From contig CAJFNF010000003.1 of NCBI GenBank assembly GCA_904394215.1, positions 1 to 64,000 on the forward strand: a DNA stretch of 64,000 bases. Direction: 5' to 3'. The notes beneath the pieces were generated by a model. It saw only the letters and a program-made list of their open reading frames with translations. It searched no databases and was not told the DNA's origin. Source of the stretch: an uncultured Faecalibacterium sp. Its GTDB lineage: Bacteria > Bacillota > Clostridia > Oscillospirales > Ruminococcaceae. Of the stretch, positions 1 through 8,518 are shown piece after piece. Each line of letters opens with the position of its first letter. Position 1 is the stretch's first letter. The position numbers and the translations under genes are program-made.

Positions 1-752
1 GACAGGGTGGACTCCATGTTGATGGTATAGGGAATGTTCAGAGCCGTCTGGAGGATGATGACCGACACCAGGTAGGGCAGGATGTTCTTGGTCAGAACAC
101 GCCACAGCGGGGTGCCCAGGCACCGGGAAGCCAGGTTGTACTCCCGGTCACGGTACATGAACACCATGTTGCGCACCCGGCGCGCCGTCTGGAACCAGCC
201 GATGAAGATCATCGACACGGCCATAATGGTGAAGCTCTGGCCCACCATCAGGGCGATCAGGGTCATATAGATGATATAGGGCACGCTGTCGAACAGGTTG
301 TAGATTTCGGTGAACAGCCGGTCCAGCGAGCGGACGTAGCCCCAGATCAGGCCAAAGATGACGCCCACGACGCACTCGCCCACAGCGACGATCAGGGCCA
401 GACGGATGGACACCTGGGTGGCGTACCACACCTGGCACCAGTAGTCCTGGCCCAGGTTGTCGGTGCCGAACCAGAACTCCCCGTTGGGGCTCTGGAACGA
501 GGTGGAGGAATAGGGGACCAGTTCTTCATAGCTGTACTTGCCAATGGCAAGAGCCACAAAAGAGAAGATCACCAGTACCAAGAACACGATCATGCAGAAA
601 ACTGCAATCTTGTTCTTCAAAAAGTTCTTGACCACCGAGCCCCAGTAGGAATAGTTGGAGTAACCGATGCGCTCGGCCTCTTCGGGCGAATAATCGACGA
701 GATAAAACAGCTCGTCGTCCTTTTTGCCCGCAAAATCCGATGCTTTGGCCAT
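1..752 (-). CDS. Oligopeptide ABC transporter permease OppC/DppC, partial
   Basis: Inner-membrane permease of a peptide ABC importer; it would pair with OppB and pass peptides delivered by the binding lipoprotein. The gene runs off the left edge, so it is missing from the ORF track; I translated it by hand from ATG at 752. It opens with a cytoplasmic segment of about 45 residues (MAKASDFAGKKDDELF...), then one membrane helix (VFCMIVFLVLVIFSFVALAI), a periplasm-side loop containing the family motif FGTDNLGQDYW, several helices, and the EAA-type loop that contacts the ATPase (NLASRCLGTPLWRVLTKNI). The start codon shares one base with the oppB stop (TGATG), which indicates translational coupling. 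The frame is open throughout. The ATPase genes (oppD/oppF) are presumably beyond the edge. Confidence 0.9.
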   Translation of the reverse strand, partial: MAKASDFAGKKDDELFYLVDYSPEEAERIGYSNYSYWGSVVKNFLKNKIAVFCMIVFLVLVIFSFVALAIGKYSYEELVPYSSTSFQSPNGEFWFGTDNLGQDYWCQVWYATQVSIRLALIVAVGECVVGVIFGLIWGYVRSLDRLFTEIYNLFDSVPYIIYMTLIALMVGQSFTIMAVSMIFIGWFQTARRVRNMVFMYRDREYNLASRCLGTPLWRVLTKNILPYLVSVIILQTALNIPYTINMESTL

Positions 753-1639
753 CAGCGGCTACCCCCTTTCTCTGCAATGGTGATGCGCGGGTCGACCAAA
801 GGTCGCCCAGGAAGATGCCCACGATGCTCAGCGCAGCGTAGAACATGACCAGGGTCTGCACGACGCTGGTGTCGTAGCGGCGGACGGCGTCGGTCAGCAG
901 GGGGCCCATGCCGGGCACCGAGAAGAACGACTCCATCAGCAGCGAGCCGCTGATGGTCAGCAGCAGGGACTGGGGGATGAACTGGACCATGGGCACCAGA
1001 GCGTTGCGCAGCACATGGCGGAACATGATCTGGCTGTAGCTCAGGCCCTTGACCTTGGCCAGCTTGATATAATCCCGGGTCAGCTCGTCCACCATATACC
1101 GCCGCATCCACAGCGCATAACCTGCGGTGGAAGACAGGGACAGGCAGATGACCGGCAGCACGCTGGACGGCCCCACATTGCGGGTGGAGTACAAGGTCGG
1201 GAACCCGAACACCGTCGAGCCTATGACCAGCACCAGCGAGTACATGACCAGCGCCGGCACTGCATTGACCACCACGGTATAAGCGGTACCCAGCCAGTCA
1301 GGCAGCTTGCCCTTGAAGGCAGCCTGCACAACGCCGATGATGATGCCGCAGATCCACGAGATGCAGAACGCGATCGCGCCCAGGCGCAAAGAGACACCCA
1401 TCCGGTCGCCGATGACCCGGGTAACAGCCATACCGTTTTGAATTCTCCGCGAGGTACCAAAGTCCAAGTGGAGCAACTGCCCATAAAAACGGACCAGCTG
1501 TTCGCCGATGGGGTCGAGCAAACCGGCGGCTTCCAGAGCTGCTTCTTTCTGCTCCGGGGTAAACTTCATCAGCTGATCTTCAGTGAAGTAGTAGTCCGTG
1601 GGCAGCATCCGCATCCCGCTTGACGGTATACTTCAGCAT
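752..1639 (-). pseudogene. Oligopeptide ABC transporter permease OppB, with N- and C-terminal lesions
   Basis: Permease partner of OppC. The body (RMLPTDYYFTEDQLMKF to VVQTLVMFYAALSIVGIFLGDL) is clearly OppB/DppB, with the EAA loop YIKLAKVKGLSYSQIMFRHV. Two lesions break it. (1) ATG at 1639, five bases after the upstream stop, begins MLKYTVKR as expected for OppB, but the next codons jump straight to MRMLPTD in another frame, so the first transmembrane helix (about 20 or more residues) is missing. (2) Near 795-803 the frame breaks again: the C-terminus LVDPRITIAEKGGSR, typical of the family, is in a different frame and ends at 752. The ORF track therefore shows an artificial 362-aa ORF ending at 526. 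This is either true decay or an assembly error; the neighbouring binding-protein gene has a similar lesion. Confidence 0.8.
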
Positions 1640-1644
1640 GCAGC

Positions 1645-3569
1645 TTAGGCCTTGGTGGCTGCCTCGTATGCAGCCTCAAACTCCTGATACTGCTCCGTGG
1701 TATAGGCGTCCTCGGAGGTCTCCCAGTCAACGTACTTGTAGTTGAAGATGCCGTACATGGCGTTGATCTTGGAGTATTCGTTGGCGTGGGTCAGGCACCA
1801 CGACACGTCATAGACGGCGGGCATGGTCAGCGCGTGCTGCAGCATATAGGCCTCGGCGTCGGCAAAGGCGTCGTAGCGGGCGTCGATGTCGTCCACGATG
1901 GCGCTGGCGTCGTTGACCATGGTGGTGAACTCCTCAAACTTGGCGACCACGTCGGACTGCCAGTCGGAGGTAGAGCCTTCCTTGACGATCTTGCCGATGA
2001 AGCCATAGTTCATGGCGTAGTAGGCGTTGTCGTCGTGCAGGATCTCCTGGCCCAGGAAGTTGATGGGATCGTGATGGAGGAGACGTACTCGACAACATCC
2101 AAGACGATAAAGTCGTCGCCCAGGCTGTCGGTGAAGCACTGACGCAGCACGACGGCGCTGTCCTGCTGGGTGGTGTTGCCGGACAGGATGGGATAGTAGC
2201 AGTGGACGGGGAAGGTGACGCCGATGGCGCTCAGCTCGTCCATCGCCTGCTGCTTGAGGGCGGCGATGTCTGCGCCACGGGTACGGACCATGGTCTCGCC
2301 GTCGTACTGGCCGTAGCCCATCCGCTCACGCACCAGCTCGGTGTAGTCCTTGCCGCTGGTGTTGTAGCAGACGCCCTGCATGGTGTAGAAGTCGTTCTCG
2401 CACTTCAGGGGATTGATGGCGTTGGTGCGGGCGTAGTAGGTGGTCAGGTCCAGACCCTCCAGCATGCAGCGGCGGAAAGCCTCGTTGGCCACGGCCTTGT
2501 TCCAGTTGTCGTCGGGGGTGCCGTCGTCATTGAAGCGCTCAAAGTTGAAGTGGAACTGGTAGCTGTACTTCTTGGGGCGCTTTTCGCACAGCTGGTCGGC
2601 GTACTCGTGGTTGGGATCGTTGGTGATGGTGGTGATGGTAGACTCGGTCAGGTCGATCTCGTCCAGCTCGCGGTTCTGGTACAGCTGGTAGCCCACAACC
2701 TGGTCGGTCAGCATGGTGACCACAACGCGCTCAAAGCGGCTGTGGTCGTCGGCGCCGTACCAGTTGGGGTTGGGGATGAAGCTCTTGGTGTTGCGGTTGA
2801 CGTACTCCTCGATCAGGTACGGGCCGCAGTACCACATCTCAAGCTGGGTGGCATAGCGGAAGCCGTCGATGCCCAGCTGGCTGATGAGGTCCTCGGAAGC
2901 GGGGTAGAAGCTGACATAACCTGCAACGGTGTCGAAGTAGGGGCAGGGATTCTTGCAGGTGAACACCAGGGTGTAGTCATCGGGAGCCTCGATGCCCACG
3001 CCGAAGTCGAGCATATCCTGGTAGGTCAGGTCGGCGGCGGCGTCGCCCAGCTCCTGCAGGGGCATGGAGGTGTTGAAAGCCTCGTTCTTGTACTGGTTGA
3101 TGACCCACTCGCAGCCCACCAGGAAGTCCTTGGAGGTAATGTGGCCCGTGACGTTGCCGTTGACGTCGCACCAGTCCACATCGTCGCGCAGGTGGAAGGT
3201 CCAGACCGAAGCGTCCTCGTTGTGCTCCCAGCTCTCGGCGATGGCAGCCACCGGCTTGCCGTAGGGGTCAGAGCTCAGCAGGCCGTCCACCAGGTTGGTC
3301 AGGACGTTGAAGTCGGAGGCATCCTGGCTGTGCAGGACGTTCCACTCCTCCAGCTCACGGACGTTGCTCTCCCAGGTGTAGTACTCGCTCAGAGGGGCGC
3401 CGCCGTTGCTGGCAGCGGGGGCGGAAGCAGCGCCGGAGGTGGAACCGGAAGCGCTGGAAGTGGAGTTGGAGCCGCCGCATGCGGCCAGCAGGCCGGCAGC
3501 GCCGACAGCGCCGGCACCCTTCAAGAAGGTGCGACGGCTGATTGCATGAGGTTCATAGTTTGCGTTCAT
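1645..3569 (-). pseudogene. Peptide-binding lipoprotein (family 5 extracellular solute-binding protein), frameshifted
   Basis: Substrate-binding component of the peptide importer, an OppA/DppA-like SBP_bac_5 protein. The N-terminus has a twin-arginine-like motif (SRRTFLKGAG) and a lipobox LAAC with Cys31, so the mature protein should be a membrane-anchored lipoprotein; a Ser/Gly/Ala linker follows. Family features include DASVWTFHLRDDVDWCDVNG near the N-terminal third. The reading frame ending in VVEYVSSIT breaks at about 2066-2080 and resumes as DPINFLGQEILHDDNAYYAM, ending FEAAYEAATKA at 1645. From memory of the family I expect 15-25 codons more between these segments (usually a GWGADY-like stretch), so this looks like a small deletion. 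RBS GGGAGG precedes ATG 3569. First gene of the operon with oppB and oppC. Confidence 0.85.
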
Positions 3570-3674
3570 GTGTTTATATCCTCCCTGTTATTCTTCGTGT
3601 CATGGCAAGAGTCGCAGAATGTCTGTTCCTATTCCTGCAGCGGTTCACAGAGACAGTGTCTTGCCAACGAATAC

Positions 3675-3715
3675 AAAAAGGCCCAAATACAGACCTCAGC
3701 GTCTGTATCTGTGCC
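3675..3715 (-). terminator. Terminator-like hairpin in the leader of the peptide transporter operon (candidate attenuator)
   Basis: On the minus strand GGCACAGATACAGAC-gctgag-GTCTGTATTTGGGCC forms a stem of about 15 bp (one A-G mismatch, one G-U pair), including a perfect 8-bp core ATACAGAC/GTCTGTAT, and is followed immediately by TTTTTG. It starts about 20 nt downstream of the predicted transcription start and lies about 105 nt before the start codon of the binding-protein gene. Nothing upstream on this strand would need a terminator here, so conditional read-through is the natural reading. Confidence 0.6.
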
Positions 3716-3742
3716 CCGCCGCAGAATCCTTAACACACAGGT

Positions 3743-3771
3743 ATTCTACCATCATAAGGGGCGGATGTCAA
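3743..3771 (-). promoter_or_regulatory. Sigma-A-type promoter of the peptide transporter operon
   Basis: On the minus strand TTGACA (3771-3766), a 17-bp spacer and TAGAAT (3748-3743) give a near-consensus promoter. The start site should be near 3736, giving a leader of about 165 nt that contains the hairpin at 3675-3715. Confidence 0.75.
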
Positions 3772-3911
3772 GAAAACAGGCGGTGCATCCGGCAACAAAT
3801 TGCCCCTCCAAAGGGAAAAACAGTGAAAAAACAGTGAAAATGGATGAGCTGGATTCATTCTCTGGCTGCGGGAAAGTAGAAACGGACCCCCCTCCCTCGA
3901 TGGGGATGAAA

Positions 3912-3932
3912 CTGTGCGCCTGGGGCGCACAG
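3912..3932. other. Perfect 9-bp inverted repeat between divergent genes
   Basis: CTGTGCGCC-tgg-GGCGCACAG is a perfect hairpin with no adjacent T-run on either strand. It sits in the 474-base gap (3570-4043) between the divergent peptide transporter and the 139-aa membrane protein gene. It could be an operator or a weak bidirectional terminator. Besides this, the gap holds the transporter promoter/attenuator and a TACAAT at 3968-3973 that may be the -10 box of the plus-strand gene. Confidence 0.4.
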
Positions 3933-4043
3933 AATGCGGGCGGCTATCTTTTTGGAGCAAAACGTGTTACAATACATACACTGCCCCGGGCATCACAGCG
4001 GCATGCACCGGATGCAAAAACCAAGGACGAGGTACAATCTGCC

Positions 4044-4463
4044 ATGAAGAAGTTTTTTTCGATTTACAAGCCGGACATGTTCCGGGCGATTTTATATAAA
4101 ACGGTCAAGCGCGCATCTATAGCTTTGTGCGTCTGCCTGTTGTGGCAGCGCTTTCTGAGCGACGGCACCTTCACCATCTGGGAAGTGCCCTGCCTGGCGG
4201 TGGGGGCGGTGTTCCTGGGCTGGGCCTGGACCAGCTATCTGCGGCTGGACGGGATCCGCATCCCCTTCCTGGACCGGGGCAGGCTGTCAACCGAGCGCGG
4301 ACAGCGCCGCCGGGGCACCCACACCATGGCCGACTTCGCCGACGAGAAAATCGTCTCCTTTGACGAGCTGTCCCCCGAGGAAAAGTCCTTCTGCAGCATG
4401 CTGTCCAGCCTGATCCTGGGGGTTCCCATGGTCCTGATCGGCCTGGTGGCCGGCGTTTTGTAA
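4044..4463 (+). CDS. Small membrane protein of unknown function
   Basis: 139 residues. The ORF track fuses it to a spurious long ORF beginning at 2202; I chose ATG 4044 because the coding character (MKKFFSIYKPDMFRAIL...) starts there, downstream of the peptide transporter and its promoter. Hydrophobic stretches appear near residues 25-40 and 48-65, and again at the C-terminus (GVPMVLIGLVAGVL), giving about three membrane helices. The middle is basic and polar (LSTERGQRRRGTHTMADF) and acidic before the last helix (FDELSPEEKSF). It ends 10 bases before the GTPase-NYN gene and is probably cotranscribed with it. I do not recognise the family. Confidence 0.7.
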   Translation: MKKFFSIYKPDMFRAILYKTVKRASIALCVCLLWQRFLSDGTFTIWEVPCLAVGAVFLGWAWTSYLRLDGIRIPFLDRGRLSTERGQRRRGTHTMADFADEKIVSFDELSPEEKSFCSMLSSLILGVPMVLIGLVAGVL

Positions 4464-4473
4464 GGGGGCAGCC

Positions 4474-7050
4474 ATGGGAGAGACAGCGAAACGCCTGGTG
4501 GTGGGTGTTCTGGCCCACGTGGACTCAGGCAAAACCACCCTTTCAGAAGCCATGCTGTACCGGTCGGGGGCCATCCGCAAGCTGGGCCGGGTGGATCACC
4601 GGGACGCCTTCCTGGACACCGACAGTCTGGAACGGGCCCGGGGCATCACGATTTTTTCCAAACAGGCCCTGTTCACCGCCGGCAGCACCCAGATTGCCTG
4701 GCTGGACACCCCCGGCCATGTGGATTTTTCGGCAGAGGCTGAGCGGACGGTCCAGGTGCTGGACTATGCGGTGCTGGTGATCAGCGGCCCCGACGGGGTC
4801 CAGAGCCACACCGAGACCCTCTGGTCCCTGCTGCGGCGGTGCCGGGTGCCTACCTTTTTGTTTGTGAACAAGATGGACCTGCCCGGCCCCGGCCGGGACG
4901 CCCTGCTGGATCAGCTGCGGCGCCGGCTGGGGGAGGGCTTTGTGGACTTCGGTGCCCCGGAGGAGGAGCGGAACGAAGCCCTGGCCCTCTGCGATGAGCA
5001 CCTGATGGAACAGTATCTGGCAGGGGAGCCCCTGGATGCGGCGGACATCGTCACCGCCATCGCCCGGCGGCATGTGTTCCCCTGCTGGTTTGGCTCGGCC
5101 CTCAAGGTGGACGGTGTGGACGGCCTGCTGGAAGGGCTGGACCGCTGGACCCGTCCGGCTCCGGCGGGGGAGCATTTCGGCGCCAAGGTGTTCAAGGTGT
5201 CCCAGGATGACCAGGGGGCACGGCTCACCTGGCTGCGGGTCACCGGCGGGGTGCTGAAGGTCAAGGATGCCCTCTCCGGCGGCCCCGAAGGGGATGGCTG
5301 GTCCGCCAAGGCCGACCAGCTGCGGCTGTACTCGGGGGCCAAGTACACCCTGGCCAATGAGGTGTACCCCGGCCAGGTCTGCGCCGTCACCGGCCTCACC
5401 GGCGCCAAACCAGGGGAGGGCCTGGGGGCGGAGCGGGACGCCGGGGACCCCCTGCTGGAACCGGTGCTGACCTACCAGGTTATTTTGCCCGAAGGGGCGG
5501 ACGTCCATACCGCTCTGGCCAACCTCCGCAAGATCGAGGAGGAAGTGCCCGAGCTCCATGTGGTCTGGGATGAGACCCTGGGCCAGATCCACGTCCGCCT
5601 GATGGGCGAGATCCAGCTGGAGGTGCTTCAGAGCATGCTGTCCCGGCGGTTCGGGCTGGATGTGACCTTCGGCGAGGGCGGTATATTATATAAGGAAACC
5701 ATCACCGAGCCGGTGGAGGGCGTGGGCCACTATGAGCCCCTGCGCCACTACGCCGAGGTGCATTTGAAGATGGAGCCCCTGCCTCCGGGCAGCGGCATCC
5801 AGTACGACATTGACTGCCGCGAAGAGGTTCTGGCCCGGAACTGGCAGCGGCTGGTGATCGCCAACCTGGAAGAAAAGGAGCACCGGGGGGTACTGACCGG
5901 CGCCCCCCTCACCGACGTGAAAATCACCCTGATTGCTGGCCGGGCCCACCTGAAGCACACCGAAGGGGGCGATTTCCGCCAGGCGGCCTGGCGGGCGGTG
6001 CGCCAGGGCCTGATGATGACCAAAAACGTCCTGCTGGAGCCCTGGTACCACTTCCGGCTGGAATTGCCCGCCCAGAACCTGGGCCGGGCCATGAACGACA
6101 TCCAGCAGATGGAGGGCACCTTCGGCCCCGCCGACCAGGAGGGGGAGACCGCCATCCTGGAAGGTTCGGCACCGGTCAGCGGCCTGCGGGGCTATCCCCG
6201 GGAGCTGGCCGGCTATACCCACGGCCGGGGCCGGATCACCCTGACCCCCGACAGCTACCGTCCCTGCCGCAATGCCGCCGAGATCATTGCTGCCTCGGGC
6301 TATGACCCCCAGCGGGACCTGGACAACACCCCCGACTCGGTGTTCTGCGCCCATGGCGCCGGCTATGTGGTGTCCTGGGACAAGGTGCGGGAGCACATGC
6401 ATGTGGACAGCGGCTGGGGCAAAGCCAAGCCTGACCGGGCCGAGGATCCCCAGCCGGTGCGCCGGGCAGCGGCCTTCCGGGCCTCCCTGGAGGACGACGC
6501 CGAGCTGATGAAGATTTTCGAGCAGACCTACGGCCCCATCAAGCGGGACCCCCTGGCTGCTTTCCGGCCGGCCAGGAGCGACCGGCCCGACTTCCAGGCG
6601 GAGCAGTGGAAGGTGCTGCCCGAATACCTGCTGGTGGACGGGTACAACATCATTTTCGCCTGGGATGACCTGGCCGGGATGGCCAAAGACAGCCTGGCCT
6701 CGGCCCGCCAGAAGCTGATGGACATCCTGTGCAATTATCAGGGATTCAAGCAGTGCGTGCTGATCCTGGTGTTTGACGCCTACCGGGTGCCGGGGAGCCC
6801 CGGCACCATCGAGCAGTACCACAACATCCATGTGGTCTACACCCGGGAGGCTGAGACGGCGGATATGTACATCGAGCGAGTCACCCATGAGATCGGCCGG
6901 GAGCGGCGGGTCCGGGTGGCCACCTCGGACGGGATGGAGCAGATTATTATTTTGGGCCACGGCGCCTACCGGCTGTCCGCCCGCCAGTTCCGGGAGGAAG
7001 TGGATCAGGTGGAGCGGGAGATCCGCCAGCTGGTCCGTCAGGAGGAATAA
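4474..7050 (+). CDS. TetM/EF-G-like translational GTPase fused to a C-terminal NYN (YacP/Rae1-like) nuclease domain
   Basis: 858 residues. Residues 1 to about 690 are a complete translational GTPase of the ribosome-protection (TetM/TetO) branch of EF-G: P-loop AHVDSGKT (14-21), switch I RGIT (56-59), DTPGH (78-82) and NKMD (132-135), then the beta-barrel, domain III (ILPEGADVHTALANLRKIEEE), domain IV (RNWQRLVIANLEEKEHRGVL) and domain V. Residues about 714-858 form a second domain, LLVDGYNIIFAWDDL ... LVFDAYRVPGS ... REAETADMYIERV ... VATSDGMEQIIILGHGAYRLSARQF, the hallmark sequence of the YacP/Rae1 NYN RNase family with its acidic residues kept. B. subtilis Rae1 is known to cut mRNA in the ribosomal A site, so the fusion suggests a GTPase-delivered ribosome-associated nuclease (inference). 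NnrD follows 2 bases later. Annotation as tetracycline resistance alone would be misleading. Confidence 0.92.
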   Translation: MGETAKRLVVGVLAHVDSGKTTLSEAMLYRSGAIRKLGRVDHRDAFLDTDSLERARGITIFSKQALFTAGSTQIAWLDTPGHVDFSAEAERTVQVLDYAVLVISGPDGVQSHTETLWSLLRRCRVPTFLFVNKMDLPGPGRDALLDQLRRRLGEGFVDFGAPEEERNEALALCDEHLMEQYLAGEPLDAADIVTAIARRHVFPCWFGSALKVDGVDGLLEGLDRWTRPAPAGEHFGAKVFKVSQDDQGARLTWLRVTGGVLKVKDALSGGPEGDGWSAKADQLRLYSGAKYTLANEVYPGQVCAVTGLTGAKPGEGLGAERDAGDPLLEPVLTYQVILPEGADVHTALANLRKIEEEVPELHVVWDETLGQIHVRLMGEIQLEVLQSMLSRRFGLDVTFGEGGILYKETITEPVEGVGHYEPLRHYAEVHLKMEPLPPGSGIQYDIDCREEVLARNWQRLVIANLEEKEHRGVLTGAPLTDVKITLIAGRAHLKHTEGGDFRQAAWRAVRQGLMMTKNVLLEPWYHFRLELPAQNLGRAMNDIQQMEGTFGPADQEGETAILEGSAPVSGLRGYPRELAGYTHGRGRITLTPDSYRPCRNAAEIIAASGYDPQRDLDNTPDSVFCAHGAGYVVSWDKVREHMHVDSGWGKAKPDRAEDPQPVRRAAAFRASLEDDAELMKIFEQTYGPIKRDPLAAFRPARSDRPDFQAEQWKVLPEYLLVDGYNIIFAWDDLAGMAKDSLASARQKLMDILCNYQGFKQCVLILVFDAYRVPGSPGTIEQYHNIHVVYTREAETADMYIERVTHEIGRERRVRVATSDGMEQIIILGHGAYRLSARQFREEVDQVEREIRQLVRQEE

Positions 7051-7052
7051 CC

Positions 7053-7934
7053 ATGGAACAGCTGTGTGAGGAGTTTGTTTTTTCCCGGATTCCGGCCCGG
7101 GCCCAGGAGAGCCACAAGGGCAGCTATGGCCACCTGCTGGCCGTGGCGGGGAGCCGCCGGTACCGGGGCGCCGCCAGCCTGACGGTGGAAGGGGCCCTGC
7201 GCACCGGGGCCGGCATTGTGACCTTGGCATCGGTGGAGCCGGTGCTGGCCGCCGTCACCGCCCGGCTGCCCGAGTGCTGCCTGCTGCCCTGCGGTGAAAA
7301 TGCAGAGGGGGGCATCAGCGCCGAGGCGGGGGAGGATTTGTCCCGGGCCCTCCAGAAGGCCACCGTCCTGCTGATGGGGCCCGGCATGGGGAACACCCCT
7401 GACACCCGGACCCTGGTCCGGCGCCTGGTGGGAGAAGCCAGGGGTACCGTGATCCTGGACGCCGACGCCCTCAATGCGGCGGCGGTTCTGCTGGCCGCAG
7501 GGGAGACCATGCCCCACCCGGCAGGGAACCTGATCCTGACCCCCCACCCGGGGGAGATGGCCCGGCTCACCGGACTGACCGCGGCGGAGATTGCCGCCGA
7601 CCCGGCGGGGGTGGCGGCCCGCTATGCAGAACAGTGGGACTGCACCCTGGTGCTGAAGGGCCACCGCACCCTGATTGCGGCCCCGGATGGCCGGATGTGG
7701 CAGAACACCACCGGCAATGCGGGCCTGTCCCGGGGCGGCAGCGGGGATGTGCTGGCGGGGATGACCAGCGGGCTGGCAGCCTGCGGCCTGCCCGCCCCCG
7801 AGGCGGCGGCCTGCGCTGTCTGGCTCCACGGGGCGGCGGCTGACTGCACCGCCGACCGCCTGGGCCAGTACGGGATGCTGCCCCACGATTTATTCACAGA
7901 TCTGGGGGACCTCTTTTCCCGCCATTACCGATAA
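7053..7934 (+). CDS. nnrD: ADP-dependent (S)-NAD(P)H-hydrate dehydratase
   Basis: 293 residues, the dehydratase half of NAD(P)HX repair: it converts the S-form of hydrated NAD(P)H back to NAD(P)H using ADP. Ribokinase-fold signatures are present: KGSYGHLLAVAGS near the N-terminus, LDADALNA, LTPHPGEMARLTG, LKGHRTLIAAPDG, and the anion-hole/catalytic motif GLSRGGSGDVLAGM near residue 230. The epimerase (NnrE) domain often fused at the N-terminus is absent, so an epimerase must be encoded elsewhere or not used. RBS AGGAGG overlaps the end of the GTPase-NYN gene, with two bases between stop and start, so the two are surely cotranscribed. A strong bidirectional terminator follows. Confidence 0.93.
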   Translation: MEQLCEEFVFSRIPARAQESHKGSYGHLLAVAGSRRYRGAASLTVEGALRTGAGIVTLASVEPVLAAVTARLPECCLLPCGENAEGGISAEAGEDLSRALQKATVLLMGPGMGNTPDTRTLVRRLVGEARGTVILDADALNAAAVLLAAGETMPHPAGNLILTPHPGEMARLTGLTAAEIAADPAGVAARYAEQWDCTLVLKGHRTLIAAPDGRMWQNTTGNAGLSRGGSGDVLAGMTSGLAACGLPAPEAAACAVWLHGAAADCTADRLGQYGMLPHDLFTDLGDLFSRHYR

Positions 7935-7939
7935 AAACC

Positions 7940-7975
7940 AACAGCGTGCCGCAAGAGATACGGCACGCTGTTTTT
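7940..7975. terminator. Bidirectional terminator between nnrD and ogt
   Basis: AACAGCGTGCCG-caagagata-CGGCACGCTGTT is a perfect 12-bp stem followed by TTTG-type T-runs. It separates the convergent nnrD and ogt genes. Confidence 0.9.
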
Positions 7976-7976
7976 G

Positions 7977-8438
7977 TTACTGGGGTTTTTTCTGTTCCAG
8001 AGCCAGCAGGGCGGCTTTCAGGTCCAGCCCGCCGGCGTAGCCGGTGAGGCTGCCTGAGGCCCCCACCACCCGGTGGCAGGGGACGATGATGGCGATGGGG
8101 TTGCAGTGGCAGGCACCACCCACCGCCCGGGAGGCTTTGGGGCGGCCCACTGCCGCGGCAATCTGTCCGTAGGACCGGGTTTCGCCGTAGGGGATGTCCA
8201 GCAGGGCGCCCCACACCGCCTGCTGGAAGGGGGTGCCGTGGGGCGCCAGGGGCAGGTCAAAGGAGGTGCGGGCCCCGGCAAAGTATTCTTCCAGCTGCCG
8301 CTGGGCTTCCGCCAGCAGGGGGGTGGAGCCGGGGATGCCCTGGGGCACTGCAGGACAAAACTGCAGGCTGACCAGGCTTCCCTCCTCCTGGGTCAGACAG
8401 AGGGGGCCGAGGGGGCTGTTCCAGTACCAGAGATCCAA
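7977..8438 (-). CDS. ogt: Methylated-DNA--[protein]-cysteine S-methyltransferase
   Basis: 153 residues, an Ogt/AGT-type suicide enzyme that takes methyl groups from O6-methylguanine and O4-methylthymine. The helix-turn-helix region FQQAVWGALLDIPYGETRSY is followed by the active site IVPCHRVVG with acceptor Cys121; the C-terminal GYAGGLDLKAALL helix is normal. The stretch before the active site reads GGACHCNPIAI where most family members have GNANxxNPIPI, giving two extra cysteines close to the active site. The gene is divergent from the sirtuin, with 80 bases between the two starts, so they may share a control region. The N-terminal domain is short but present. Confidence 0.93.
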   Translation of the reverse strand: MDLWYWNSPLGPLCLTQEEGSLVSLQFCPAVPQGIPGSTPLLAEAQRQLEEYFAGARTSFDLPLAPHGTPFQQAVWGALLDIPYGETRSYGQIAAAVGRPKASRAVGGACHCNPIAIIVPCHRVVGASGSLTGYAGGLDLKAALLALEQKKPQ

Positions 8439-8518
8439 AATGACCGCTTCCTTTCTCGGGAAAATATGCTATACTTTTACCATACCATATACGACACAGT
8501 TTGGAAAGGGGCGGTTTT

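Noticed and set aside
2202-4043. N-terminal 610 codons of the ORF 2202-4463
   Set aside because: This part is antisense to the binding-protein gene and runs through its promoter; only the last 139 codons look coding.
4474-7050. Calling the TetM-like gene a tetracycline-resistance determinant
   Set aside because: The extra NYN domain and the housekeeping-style context suggest a ribosome-associated factor; sequence alone does not support resistance.
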